Part shown: positions 1 to 5,035 of the stretch, piece by piece
Layout of the letters: each line of letters opens with the position of its first letter
Position numbering within the stretch: position 1 is the stretch's first letter
DNA from: Planctomycetota bacterium
GTDB taxonomy: Bacteria > Planctomycetota > UBA1135 > GCA-002686595
Assembly: GCA_016764635.1 (NCBI GenBank)
Contig: JAESRM010000344.1
Coordinates: 1 to 5,035, forward strand
Length of the DNA: 5,035 nt
Direction of reading: 5' to 3'
Made by a program: the position numbers and the translations under genes
Notes under the pieces: model-generated
Database searches by the model: none
What the model was told of the DNA's origin: nothing
Seen by the model: the letters and a program-made list of their open reading frames with translations, nothing else

Positions 1-98
1 GTAGCAGCCAGCCGCCCAATATAGGCGCGAATGCCCAGCCGTAATAGCCGAGTCCCCTGCAATCCCCTCTGAAAATCCCCACACAACACCCCAAAGCG
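1..98. other. Left-edge region upstream of the propeller gene; no gene assigned
   Basis: No complete gene fits here. Two partial readings reach the window edge. On the plus strand, frame 3 ends as SSQPPNIGANAQP followed by tandem stops TAA TAG (42-47), which could be the tail of an upstream gene. On the minus strand, an open frame starting at GTG (82-80) or earlier reads into GLGYYGWAFAPILGGWLL, which resembles a membrane segment and could be the start of a divergent gene. Both cannot be true, and I cannot choose between them from so few codons. The 3' half holds CCCC tracts at 54-57, 64-67, 77-80 and 89-92. I saw no convincing -35/-10 pair and no Shine-Dalgarno sequence ahead of the ATG at 99. 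Confidence 0.4.
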
Positions 99-1514
99 AT
101 GAATTCCTCCCACTTCAAGATACTCGTCCTGGTTGCAGCCCTTTGCCCTGGGGCTTCTGGCCAGTCAGGGACCCCACGCAGTGCTAGCGCACAGCCTCAA
201 GCCGTTTGGGCTCCTCCTGTGCTGCGAGCCGCTTGGTCGTTTGCCCGCCGCCTCACAGGAGGGCACGCCAAGAGCCAACCCATGGTTGCGCCATTGCTTC
301 GAGATGTGTCGCGGTCGACTCTCCCTCCCCAGCATCTCCTGCAAGGCGGGGGCATCCCAGCATCCGGGGACCTGGACGGCGACGGGGATGTAGACCTGCT
401 CATGGCTCTTCCTGGCGGGGGAGTCGAAGTGTGGATCAATGACGGCCTGGGTCGCTTTTCGGATGAGACAGGCCTACGGATCTTGCACCCGGGCCATGTG
501 GTTTCCGCGTTGGCTATTGGTGACATAGACGGGGACGGAGATGCGGATGTCATCGTGGGTAGCGGGGCTTCGGCCGCTGGCTTTGCCGACCGCATATGGA
601 TCAACAACGGTGCCGGTCGATTCGGATCATGGATTGATCTTCCCCTGCTGGGGGTCAATACCTCGGGCATCGTGCTAGGTGACTTCAACAGCGATGGTTG
701 GGTGGATATCGTGTTTGCCGTCGGAGAGGGAGGTCATTCAACCCAAGGCGCGCCCGATCGCCTTTTCCTTGGCGATCCCCTTGGGCATTTTACACTCGAT
801 CAAAGTTTTGCGGCGGCGCAATGGAATGAGAGTGTCACCGCGTCGACTTCAGTGGAAGCGGGGGATGTGGACGCGGATGGCGACTTGGATCTGTTCTTTA
901 CCAAGTACGATGCCTTGGCAGTCGGCGGTTCACCCGGGGGGCAGAACGTGTTGCTACTTAACGATGGAAACGGCTCGTTTGCAGATGTGAGCGAAAGTCA
1001 CTTGCTTCCCCTGCGCCGCAAGGACAACTCCTCCGACTGTACGTTGTCGGACTTGGATGGCGACGGGGACTTGGATCTCGTTGTTTCGAATAGTCTGCTT
1101 TCTGTTTCCGGAGCCCTGAGCGCAGATGTGCTCTGGAATCAAGGGGGTGCGCAAGGGGGAACTCCTGGATACTTCGTTGATGGTGCCGGCGACCTACCCG
1201 AAAATCCAATTCCCGCAGAGAGTATTCGCCTCTCTCAAGTCGTTGCGGATTTCGATGGCGATGGCCTAGGAGACATTCTCTTCCTTGTGCATGACTTGCC
1301 GCCAGGTGGGCAGCAACCCTTGTATCTCGGGCGACTGGGCGGGGGCTTTGTTCGAGCTCCCTGGTTCCATACATCCACTTTTGTTGGGCATGCGGGCGTG
1401 GCATTCGATGCCGATGGAGACGGTGACAAGGAATTGTTGATTACAGCAGCAGGGTCGGTAGCCGGTGGATTCGACCCCTACAGAACCCGTTTCTATCGCA
1501 ACCTAACCCAGTGA
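99..1514 (+). CDS. Exported FG-GAP/VCBS-repeat protein, predicted seven-bladed beta-propeller
   Basis: The 471-residue product begins with a Sec-type signal peptide (hydrophobic core about residues 7-16, likely cleavage after Ala-Ser-Gly near 21). The Cys at 16 follows Leu, so it does not make a good lipobox. Seven calcium-binding loops of the DxDxDGxxD kind lie at residues 91, 142, 195, 256, 318, 384 and 437, spaced about 50-66 residues apart. Some are followed by Asn-Asp-Gly or Asn-Asn-Gly turns and Gly-x-Phe, typical of FG-GAP/VCBS blades. Seven repeats with little sequence to spare fit one closed, integrin-alpha-like propeller. The protein probably acts outside the cytoplasmic membrane in ligand binding or protein-protein contact; no enzymatic domain and no C-terminal anchor or sorting domain is visible. 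The ATG at 99 is the first start giving the signal peptide, although no Shine-Dalgarno precedes it. Its TGA overlaps a possible GTG start of the next gene. The family is clear; the ligand is unknown. Confidence 0.88.
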   Translation: MNSSHFKILVLVAALCPGASGQSGTPRSASAQPQAVWAPPVLRAAWSFARRLTGGHAKSQPMVAPLLRDVSRSTLPPQHLLQGGGIPASGDLDGDGDVDLLMALPGGGVEVWINDGLGRFSDETGLRILHPGHVVSALAIGDIDGDGDADVIVGSGASAAGFADRIWINNGAGRFGSWIDLPLLGVNTSGIVLGDFNSDGWVDIVFAVGEGGHSTQGAPDRLFLGDPLGHFTLDQSFAAAQWNESVTASTSVEAGDVDADGDLDLFFTKYDALAVGGSPGGQNVLLLNDGNGSFADVSESHLLPLRRKDNSSDCTLSDLDGDGDLDLVVSNSLLSVSGALSADVLWNQGGAQGGTPGYFVDGAGDLPENPIPAESIRLSQVVADFDGDGLGDILFLVHDLPPGGQQPLYLGRLGGGFVRAPWFHTSTFVGHAGVAFDADGDGDKELLITAAGSVAGGFDPYRTRFYRNLTQ

Positions 1515-1562
1515 ATTCAATGTCCGAACCAGACCCCAGCACCGAATCTCAGAAACTCAAGC

Positions 1563-1567
1563 AAGGA
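1563..1567 (+). promoter_or_regulatory. Ribosome binding site AAGGA favouring the ATG at 1574
   Basis: AAGGA lies 6 bases before ATG 1574. The two alternative in-frame starts, GTG 1511 (overlapping the previous stop as GTGA) and ATG 1520, have no purine-rich sequence at a usable distance, which is why the downstream start is preferred for the second gene. Confidence 0.5.
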
Positions 1568-1573
1568 AAAACT

Positions 1574-2017
1574 ATGTCCATTTCGATCAAGGCCTTGTGC
1601 CCACACATTTCGTCAGCCATTTTCAAGTACTGTGTCAGTGAGAACGAACTGACCGAATTGGGATTGGTCGGTGCAGGGGGCTCAAGAGGTTATGCCCTGC
1701 AAGCTCGCACCTTGGACTACTTAGGTCGCTTGTGCAGGGAGAGGGAGGGCCCGTCCCGATTCCTCGGGGATCTATTGGACATGCGTTATCTGAATACGGT
1801 GCTGACCGTGAGGGAGTTGGACTTACAAGCTGTTCGAGAGTTGGGCGCTTCGTGGATCGACGATCCTTGCGGCCAGGCCTTGCCGGGGTTGATTTGGGCT
1901 TTGTGCACGGATCCCAGGCTTCCCGTGCAAAGGTCCGGGTACGAGCTCGCTATGGAAGCCGACTGGATCGGCCGTAACCGCCTGGTTTGTGGTGAGAGCA
2001 CGAGGAGGGCTAGCTGA
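1574..2017 (+). CDS. Small soluble protein of unknown function, six cysteines
   Basis: I do not recognise this 147-residue protein. It looks largely alpha-helical, with no signal peptide and no membrane segment, so it is probably cytoplasmic. It contains six cysteines (residues 9, 20, 54, 99, 111, 139), including Cys-Pro-His at 9-11, but they are not arranged in CxxC pairs or any metal-binding motif I know. The N-terminus is ambiguous: GTG 1511 would add 21 hydrophilic residues and give a 4-base GTGA overlap with the propeller gene, whereas ATG 1574 has a good AAGGA site. The stop is one base before the ATG of the chelatase gene, and that gene's ribosome binding site lies within its last codons, so the two are very probably co-transcribed and may be translationally coupled. 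The gene looks real because its frame is open throughout and it fits tightly between two well-supported genes. A regulatory, accessory or cofactor-handling role for the downstream chelatase is only a guess from position. Confidence 0.65.
   Translation: MSISIKALCPHISSAIFKYCVSENELTELGLVGAGGSRGYALQARTLDYLGRLCREREGPSRFLGDLLDMRYLNTVLTVRELDLQAVRELGASWIDDPCGQALPGLIWALCTDPRLPVQRSGYELAMEADWIGRNRLVCGESTRRAS
2002..2009 (+). promoter_or_regulatory. Ribosome binding site GAGGAGGG for the chelatase lipoprotein
   Basis: This strong purine-rich site sits inside the last codons of the preceding gene. Its GGAGG core is 10 bases before ATG 2019. It decides against the longer reading from GTG 1989, which would add ten residues before the lipoprotein signal and has no such site. 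Confidence 0.6.
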
Positions 2018-2018
2018 T

Positions 2019-2930
2019 ATGTTGTATCGCTACACTGCGGGTGCCGTGATGATCGCGATGAGCTTGCTGCTGCTGGTTTCCTGCAGCCCCGGGGATTCGG
2101 CGCAAGCTTCACAACCGAAAGGCGGAGTTGGAGTTTTGCTCGTCAATCATGGCTCGCATTCACCCCGATGGCGCCAGGCGCTGCACGATCTTGAATCAAG
2201 CGTTCGCAATGAGGTTCTCGCCACAGAAGGAGTGTCGGGGATTCGCACGGCGTTCATGGAATACACGGAGCCCTCCATCGCGACCCAGCTCAAAGCGTTC
2301 GATAAGGATGGTGTGTCAGAAGTCCTAATCGTCCCGATTTTTCTCACGGTATCTTCCCATTCTTTTGACGACATTCCGAACATCATCGGATCCAAGGATG
2401 AGCAGATTTCCAAGGTGGGCCTCCTGGCGGAAGGCATCGAATGCTACACGCCCAAAGCGAAAGTTACTCTAGCGCCGCTGTTGGATTTTTCAAAAACCAT
2501 GCGCAGCAATCTAAGGCGCAGGACCCGTTCCCTCTCAACGGATCCTGAGAATGAGGGGGTCGTACTCGTCGCCTATGGCAGCAAACCCTACGACTTGGAG
2601 TGGCGTGCTTTCATGGAAGAAATGCGCTCTGGATTGAAGGAAGACCTTGGCATCGAGGCCATGGAATATTCGTGGTGCGGGCACATTGCTTCCTACAGTC
2701 CAGAGCCAACCGCAGACGCCATTTCCAAAGTGTTGAAGACGAAAGAGCGAGCGCTGGTCGTGCCGGTACTGGTCGCGGTCGACGAAGACTTTCAATTCGG
2801 CATGATCCAAGCGGCGTCCGACCGTGCCTACCCAGGGGGCGAGGTGGTCTATCGCGGAGATTCAATTCTTCCGGAGCCGGGCATCGAGAGTTGGATTGTC
2901 CAGGTGGTTAAGGGGCATTGCGGACAGTGA
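2019..2930 (+). CDS. Exported two-domain CbiX/SirB-type (sirohydrochlorin chelatase-like) lipoprotein
   Basis: The 303-residue product opens with a lipoprotein signal: hydrophobic core about 8-20 and lipobox Leu-Val-Ser-Cys with the lipidated Cys at 22. Two tandem chelatase-fold domains follow. Domain 1 (about 37-150) carries Asn-His-Gly-Ser (His44) and Pro-Ile-Phe-Leu followed by Ser-His-Ser-Phe-Asp-Asp-Ile-Pro (His114), matching the two active-site histidines of the CbiX/SirB family. Domain 2 (about 180-300) has the same layout, but Tyr186 replaces the first histidine (Ala-Tyr-Gly-Ser) and the loop after Val-Pro-Val-Leu (residues 248-260) has none, so only domain 1 is likely to bind metal in the usual way. 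Known relatives insert Co2+ or Fe2+ into sirohydrochlorin for cobalamin or sirohaem synthesis in the cytoplasm; a signal peptide is unusual, although a periplasmic haem-binding CbiK is known in Desulfovibrio. I infer an envelope role in metal or tetrapyrrole handling. ATG 2019 is chosen over GTG 1989 for its ribosome site and lipobox spacing. The stop overlaps the next gene. Fold assignment is good; substrate and direction are unknown. Confidence 0.85.
   Translation: MLYRYTAGAVMIAMSLLLLVSCSPGDSAQASQPKGGVGVLLVNHGSHSPRWRQALHDLESSVRNEVLATEGVSGIRTAFMEYTEPSIATQLKAFDKDGVSEVLIVPIFLTVSSHSFDDIPNIIGSKDEQISKVGLLAEGIECYTPKAKVTLAPLLDFSKTMRSNLRRRTRSLSTDPENEGVVLVAYGSKPYDLEWRAFMEEMRSGLKEDLGIEAMEYSWCGHIASYSPEPTADAISKVLKTKERALVVPVLVAVDEDFQFGMIQAASDRAYPGGEVVYRGDSILPEPGIESWIVQVVKGHCGQ
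2910..2915 (+). promoter_or_regulatory. Possible ribosome binding site AAGGGG for the PepSY_TM-like gene
   Basis: AAGGGG ends 11 bases before GTG 2927 but only 2 bases before the alternative TTG 2918. The spacing is long for the GTG and unusable for the TTG, so together with the GTGA stop-start overlap it supports GTG 2927. Confidence 0.4.
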
Positions 2931-3511
2931 TTGAGCCCACAAAGCGAAAGAGCAAGCCCAGATCATGGCGCAGGCTGTTGACGGTATTGCACCGGGACCT
3001 GGGATACTTTTTTGGGGGTGTCACTTTGCTCTACATGTTCTCGGGCATTCTGGTCAACCACAACGACACTTGGAATCCGGACTTTGAAGTCAGCCGCGTC
3101 GAATGTCGAGTGGACTTGCCCAATGAGCAATCCATGGTCACCAAGGAGCTTGTACGCAAGGTGGTAGAGTCAATGCCCGCACATGGTGAATACCGTGGAT
3201 TTGATTTCGCATCTGAGAGCCGCATCAAAATCTATTTCGATGATGGATCCCTGGTCAGTTTGCTCGGAAGCGGAACGGGTCTCTATGAAACGGTGCGGCG
3301 ACGTGAGTTGATCCTTCGCATCAATAAACTCCATTTGCATCCTGTCGGATGGTGGCGTTGGTTCTCGGACATTTTTGTAGGGGCGATGTTCTTCCTAGTG
3401 GTGTCCGGCTTGATCATGCTCAAGGGCCGCCGTGGTTTTTCGGGCCGTGGCAAATGGTTCTTCATCGCCGGTTGTATAGGACCTGTTTTGGCCTTGATTC
3501 TTGGCGCATGA
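2927..3511 (+). CDS. PepSY_TM-like membrane protein, possible haem-binding envelope reductase component
   Basis: The 194-residue product has a basic N-terminus (Lys/Arg-rich, residues 6-16), a first membrane helix at about 25-44, an extracytoplasmic PepSY-like alpha/beta section at about 50-125, a second helix at about 145-166 and a third at about 177-193. His22 (His-Arg-Asp-Leu-Gly) and His45 flank helix 1, and His136/His138 (Leu-His-Leu-His-Pro) precede helix 2. This matches the short PepSY_TM-like family of about 200 residues rather than the longer four-helix reductases. Larger PepSY_TM proteins such as FoxB and PiuB are linked to ferrisiderophore reduction and bind haem through helix-associated histidines; transfer of that role here is inference. 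The PepSY part should face the periplasm, the same side as the chelatase lipoprotein. GTG 2927 overlaps the chelatase stop as GTGA and is preferred to TTG 2918, which gives three more residues. Co-translation with the chelatase is the strongest clue to its role. Confidence 0.8.
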   Translation: MIEPTKRKSKPRSWRRLLTVLHRDLGYFFGGVTLLYMFSGILVNHNDTWNPDFEVSRVECRVDLPNEQSMVTKELVRKVVESMPAHGEYRGFDFASESRIKIYFDDGSLVSLLGSGTGLYETVRRRELILRINKLHLHPVGWWRWFSDIFVGAMFFLVVSGLIMLKGRRGFSGRGKWFFIAGCIGPVLALILGA

Positions 3512-3544
3512 CCGCAGTTCGAATAACCTATCCTTGATCTTCAC

Positions 3545-3549
3545 AGGAG
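3545..3549 (+). promoter_or_regulatory. Ribosome binding site AGGAG for the CopD-like gene
   Basis: AGGAG stands 7 bases before ATG 3557, the clearest Shine-Dalgarno in the window. It fixes the start of the CopD-like gene and means that gene does not depend on coupling to the gene upstream. Confidence 0.65.
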
Positions 3550-3556
3550 TCGCACC

Positions 3557-4036
3557 ATGCCCAATACCTTTGTTCTAGCCCGAGTTCTCCACGTCTTGGG
3601 CGTAGTCATCTGGATCGGTGGTGTGGCCATGGTCACCATGGTGATTCTGCCAGCCATCCGACGATTCGAGCAGCCCGAGCGTAGGGTTGAGGTTTTCGAG
3701 GCCATCGAAGGCCGCTTCGCCAGAATCGCTAAAGTGGCCACAGTGATTGTGGGCCTGACTGGCTTCTACATGGTCGAGCGCATGAACGCCTGGGCCTTGT
3801 TTGGGCTTGCGAGTCATTGGTGGCTGCCTGGAATGGTCGCGGTTTGGCTGCTATTCACATTGGTCCTATTTGTGCTAGAGCCATTGTTCTTGCATCGCTG
3901 GTTTCACGAGCATGGACAGAGCGAACCAGAACGCACCTTCAAGCTCGTTCAGATCATGCATTGGGTCTTGCTGGCGGTCAGCCTCACGGTGATTGTCGGG
4001 GTGGTAGCCGGTTCACACGGGTGGTTTCTGTTCTAG
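3557..4036 (+). CDS. CopD-like four-helix integral membrane protein
   Basis: The 159-residue product is hydrophobic, with four predicted membrane helices at about 7-31, 58-76, 88-112 and 133-153. Helix 1 reads Arg-Val-Leu-His-Val-Leu-Gly then Trp-Ile-Gly-Gly, with His12 in the place where CopD-like and HemJ-like proteins keep an intramembrane histidine. More histidines occur at 87, 113, 117, 119, 135 (start of helix 4) and 154, a density that suits copper or haem coordination. CopD-domain proteins (the membrane half of CopCD/YcnJ) are associated with copper import; small stand-alone members are poorly characterised, and some resemble the haem-containing protoporphyrinogen oxidase HemJ. I do not call it HemJ because I cannot align the conserved lysine of that family. 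It follows the PepSY_TM-like gene by 45 bases in the same direction and ends in tandem stops TAG TAG. It is probably the last gene of the operon. The family is likely; the specific function is open. Confidence 0.78.
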   Translation: MPNTFVLARVLHVLGVVIWIGGVAMVTMVILPAIRRFEQPERRVEVFEAIEGRFARIAKVATVIVGLTGFYMVERMNAWALFGLASHWWLPGMVAVWLLFTLVLFVLEPLFLHRWFHEHGQSEPERTFKLVQIMHWVLLAVSLTVIVGVVAGSHGWFLF

Positions 4037-4174
4037 TAGGCGCAGGGCAGGGCATGTATCGGTCGGGTAAGGCTGGAAACAAATGGGCGGATCGTCAAAC
4101 CTAATCGAGCAGCCCGCGTACCCACGGGAACTGGGCCTACTTGGATTCGAATTTCTTCCCGGAAGTTAGGATTA

Positions 4175-4216
4175 ATGAATGTCCGACCCCCCCTGCCCCA
4201 ACTCGGAAAATCATGA
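4175..4216 (+). other. Candidate 13-codon leader ORF overlapping the next start
   Basis: ATG 4175 begins a short frame reading MNVRPPLPQLGKS, whose TGA (4214-4216) overlaps ATG 4213 of the next gene as ATGA. GGAAG at 4161-4165 lies 9 bases before the start. The frame crosses a run of seven C (4187-4193) and encodes three prolines in four codons. It could couple translation to the downstream gene, whose own Shine-Dalgarno is weak, or it could be chance. There is no independent evidence that it is translated. Confidence 0.2.
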
Positions 4217-5035
4217 ATCTCAAGTCCATTCTCGTGGCGCTCATAGTCGTCGCTGCGGCCGTAGGTGTCTATTTCCTCTCCCAGCCAAGCACGCCGGAAG
4301 AGCCGAGCGCCTTTACCAACGGACAGACCGAAGAGGTCAAAGAAGGCGATGATGCAGATGAAGCCGCGTTGATCGGTGAAGGCGGCCAGCAAGCTGCGGA
4401 AGAAGCGGGACGTCAAGCCATACCCGAACAAGAGACCCATGTCGCAGCCGAGCAGGCCTCCGAAGAAGCCAAGGACTCCAATGGGGTTTTCGCCCAGGTG
4501 GTGGATGAGCAAGGCAAGGGGTTGGAAGGCGTGGAGGTCTTGATCAAATCACTCAATGCGGAAACGGGCTTCGACATGCGGGGTTGGGATAGCCCTGCCA
4601 TCGTCAAAGCGAAATCGGGAAAGGACGGACGGGTCGCGTTCGAAGTGGGCAACGACCCTTTCATTGTGAAAGTGATAGCTTCCGGGTTTGTCGACCGTGA
4701 ATTCGAGTTCCAAACGGGACTTGCAATGGATGAAAACCTCGGGGTTTGGCAGCTCAATCGGGCCCTGGTCCTGTCGGGGCAAATCGTAGGACCCAATGGC
4801 AATCCGGTGGCCGGAGCTCGAATCATGGCTCCCCAGGACGGCGGATTCGTCGTGGTCTTCAATGGACAGCCCGAGTTCATCGCGGAAACGGACGCAGCGG
4901 GCCGTTTCAAGATCGACACACTCAAGCCCGGTGCTTGGCGCCTATTGGTCAACTCTGACGACCACCCCGATCAAATATTTAGCGGCGCCGCAACTTCCGA
5001 AACTCAACAGGTCGGATTGCGTTGGACCTTGAATG
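4213..5035 (+). CDS. Membrane-anchored protein with carboxypeptidase-regulatory-like domains (3' end outside window)
   Basis: The frame is open from ATG 4213 to the right edge (274 codons, no stop). Residues 5-22 form an N-terminal membrane anchor or uncleaved signal. Residues about 25-90 are an acidic, Ala/Glu/Gln-rich linker, probably disordered. Two Ig-like carboxypeptidase-regulatory-type domains follow: about 91-170 (Val-Val-Asp-Glu-Gln-Gly-Lys-Gly-Leu-Glu-Gly-Val, then Lys-Asp-Gly-Arg-Val) and about 186-270 (Gly-Pro-Asn-Gly-Asn-Pro-Val-Ala-Gly-Ala, then Asp-Ala-Ala-Gly-Arg-Phe and Leu-Lys-Pro-Gly). The pattern 'new element, not-so-new value, claim of variation, Asp-x-x-Gly-x-Phe, Pro-Gly-x-Trp/Tyr' is characteristic of this fold. 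Such domains usually mediate binding or act as spacers on the outer face of the membrane; no catalytic domain is visible in the part seen. The upstream signal is weak (GGA 5 bases before ATG). It is separated from the operon by 176 bases and may be its own transcription unit. Two long minus-strand open frames opposite it are shadows. Confidence 0.8.
   Translation, partial: MNLKSILVALIVVAAAVGVYFLSQPSTPEEPSAFTNGQTEEVKEGDDADEAALIGEGGQQAAEEAGRQAIPEQETHVAAEQASEEAKDSNGVFAQVVDEQGKGLEGVEVLIKSLNAETGFDMRGWDSPAIVKAKSGKDGRVAFEVGNDPFIVKVIASGFVDREFEFQTGLAMDENLGVWQLNRALVLSGQIVGPNGNPVAGARIMAPQDGGFVVVFNGQPEFIAETDAAGRFKIDTLKPGAWRLLVNSDDHPDQIFSGAATSETQQVGLRWTLN

Noticed and set aside
99..160. Propeller protein as a lipoprotein, because of Cys16 in the signal peptide
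   Set aside because: The residue before the cysteine is Leu, which does not fit a lipobox; a normal cleavage site after Ala-Ser-Gly is more likely.
197..688. Long minus-strand open frame opposite the propeller gene
   Set aside because: It is Pro/Ser/Arg-rich with no recognisable domain and lies antisense to clear FG-GAP repeats; it is a by-product of the GC-rich repeat codons.
370..1440. Recurrent GAC-GGN-GAC DNA repeats as a tandem or recombination repeat
   Set aside because: They are spaced about 150-200 bases apart and are explained by codons for the calcium loops of the propeller; sequence between them is not repeated.
3557..4036. CopD-like protein as HemJ protoporphyrinogen oxidase
   Set aside because: Size, four helices and the helix-1 histidine agree, but I could not find a convincing equivalent of the conserved HemJ lysine context, so only the broader family is named.
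3817..4104. Plus-strand open frame overlapping the CopD-like gene, ending with a 16-codon tail from ATG 4054
   Set aside because: Most of it is out of frame with a well-supported membrane protein, and the tail has no good ribosome site or recognisable sequence.
4113..4135. Possible terminator hairpin after the CopD-like gene (CCCG/CGGG or CCCA/TGGG)
   Set aside because: Stems are only 4 base pairs and there is no T tract, so it is not a convincing intrinsic terminator.
4033..4952. Two long overlapping minus-strand open frames (4033-4512 and 4413-4952)
   Set aside because: The plus-strand frame from 4213 has a membrane anchor and two clear carboxypeptidase-regulatory-like domains, so the antisense frames are shadows.

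Overview
This window is plus-strand coding DNA from a free-living, probably Gram-negative bacterium. It is moderately GC-rich by eye. The mix of an exported FG-GAP/VCBS propeller protein, a membrane-anchored protein with carboxypeptidase-regulatory-like repeats, and weak or absent Shine-Dalgarno signals before several starts would suit a planctomycete or a similar large-genome marine or soil lineage. That placement is an impression from gene style, not a phylogenetic result. I saw no mobile element, tRNA, rRNA or CRISPR array.

Layout. Positions 1-98 are a short non-coding or edge region with four evenly spaced CCCC tracts. Five genes then run in the same direction with almost no gaps: an exported seven-repeat FG-GAP (beta-propeller) protein (99-1514); a small soluble protein of unknown function (1574-2017, or from 1511); a lipoprotein with two CbiX/SirB-type chelatase domains (2019-2930); a PepSY_TM-like membrane protein (2927-3511); and a four-helix CopD-like membrane protein (3557-4036). 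The junctions are a possible 4-base GTGA overlap, a 1-base gap, a GTGA overlap and a 45-base gap, so the five genes are probably one operon. After a 176-base spacer a separate gene begins at 4213 and runs off the right edge. It has an N-terminal membrane anchor, an acidic linker and two Ig-like carboxypeptidase-regulatory domains.

How the genes may work together. CbiX/SirB enzymes insert Co or Fe into sirohydrochlorin-type tetrapyrroles and are normally cytoplasmic. Here the chelatase fold carries a lipoprotein signal, keeps the two active-site histidines in its first domain and has lost them in the second. It is directly coupled to a small PepSY_TM protein with histidines beside its helices, and followed by a histidine-containing CopD-like protein. 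PepSY_TM relatives include haem-containing ferrisiderophore reductases, and CopD-like proteins are linked to copper or haem handling. I infer an envelope-located module that binds, loads, strips or reduces a metal or metallo-tetrapyrrole. This is the most interesting content of the window; substrate and direction of reaction cannot be read from sequence alone.
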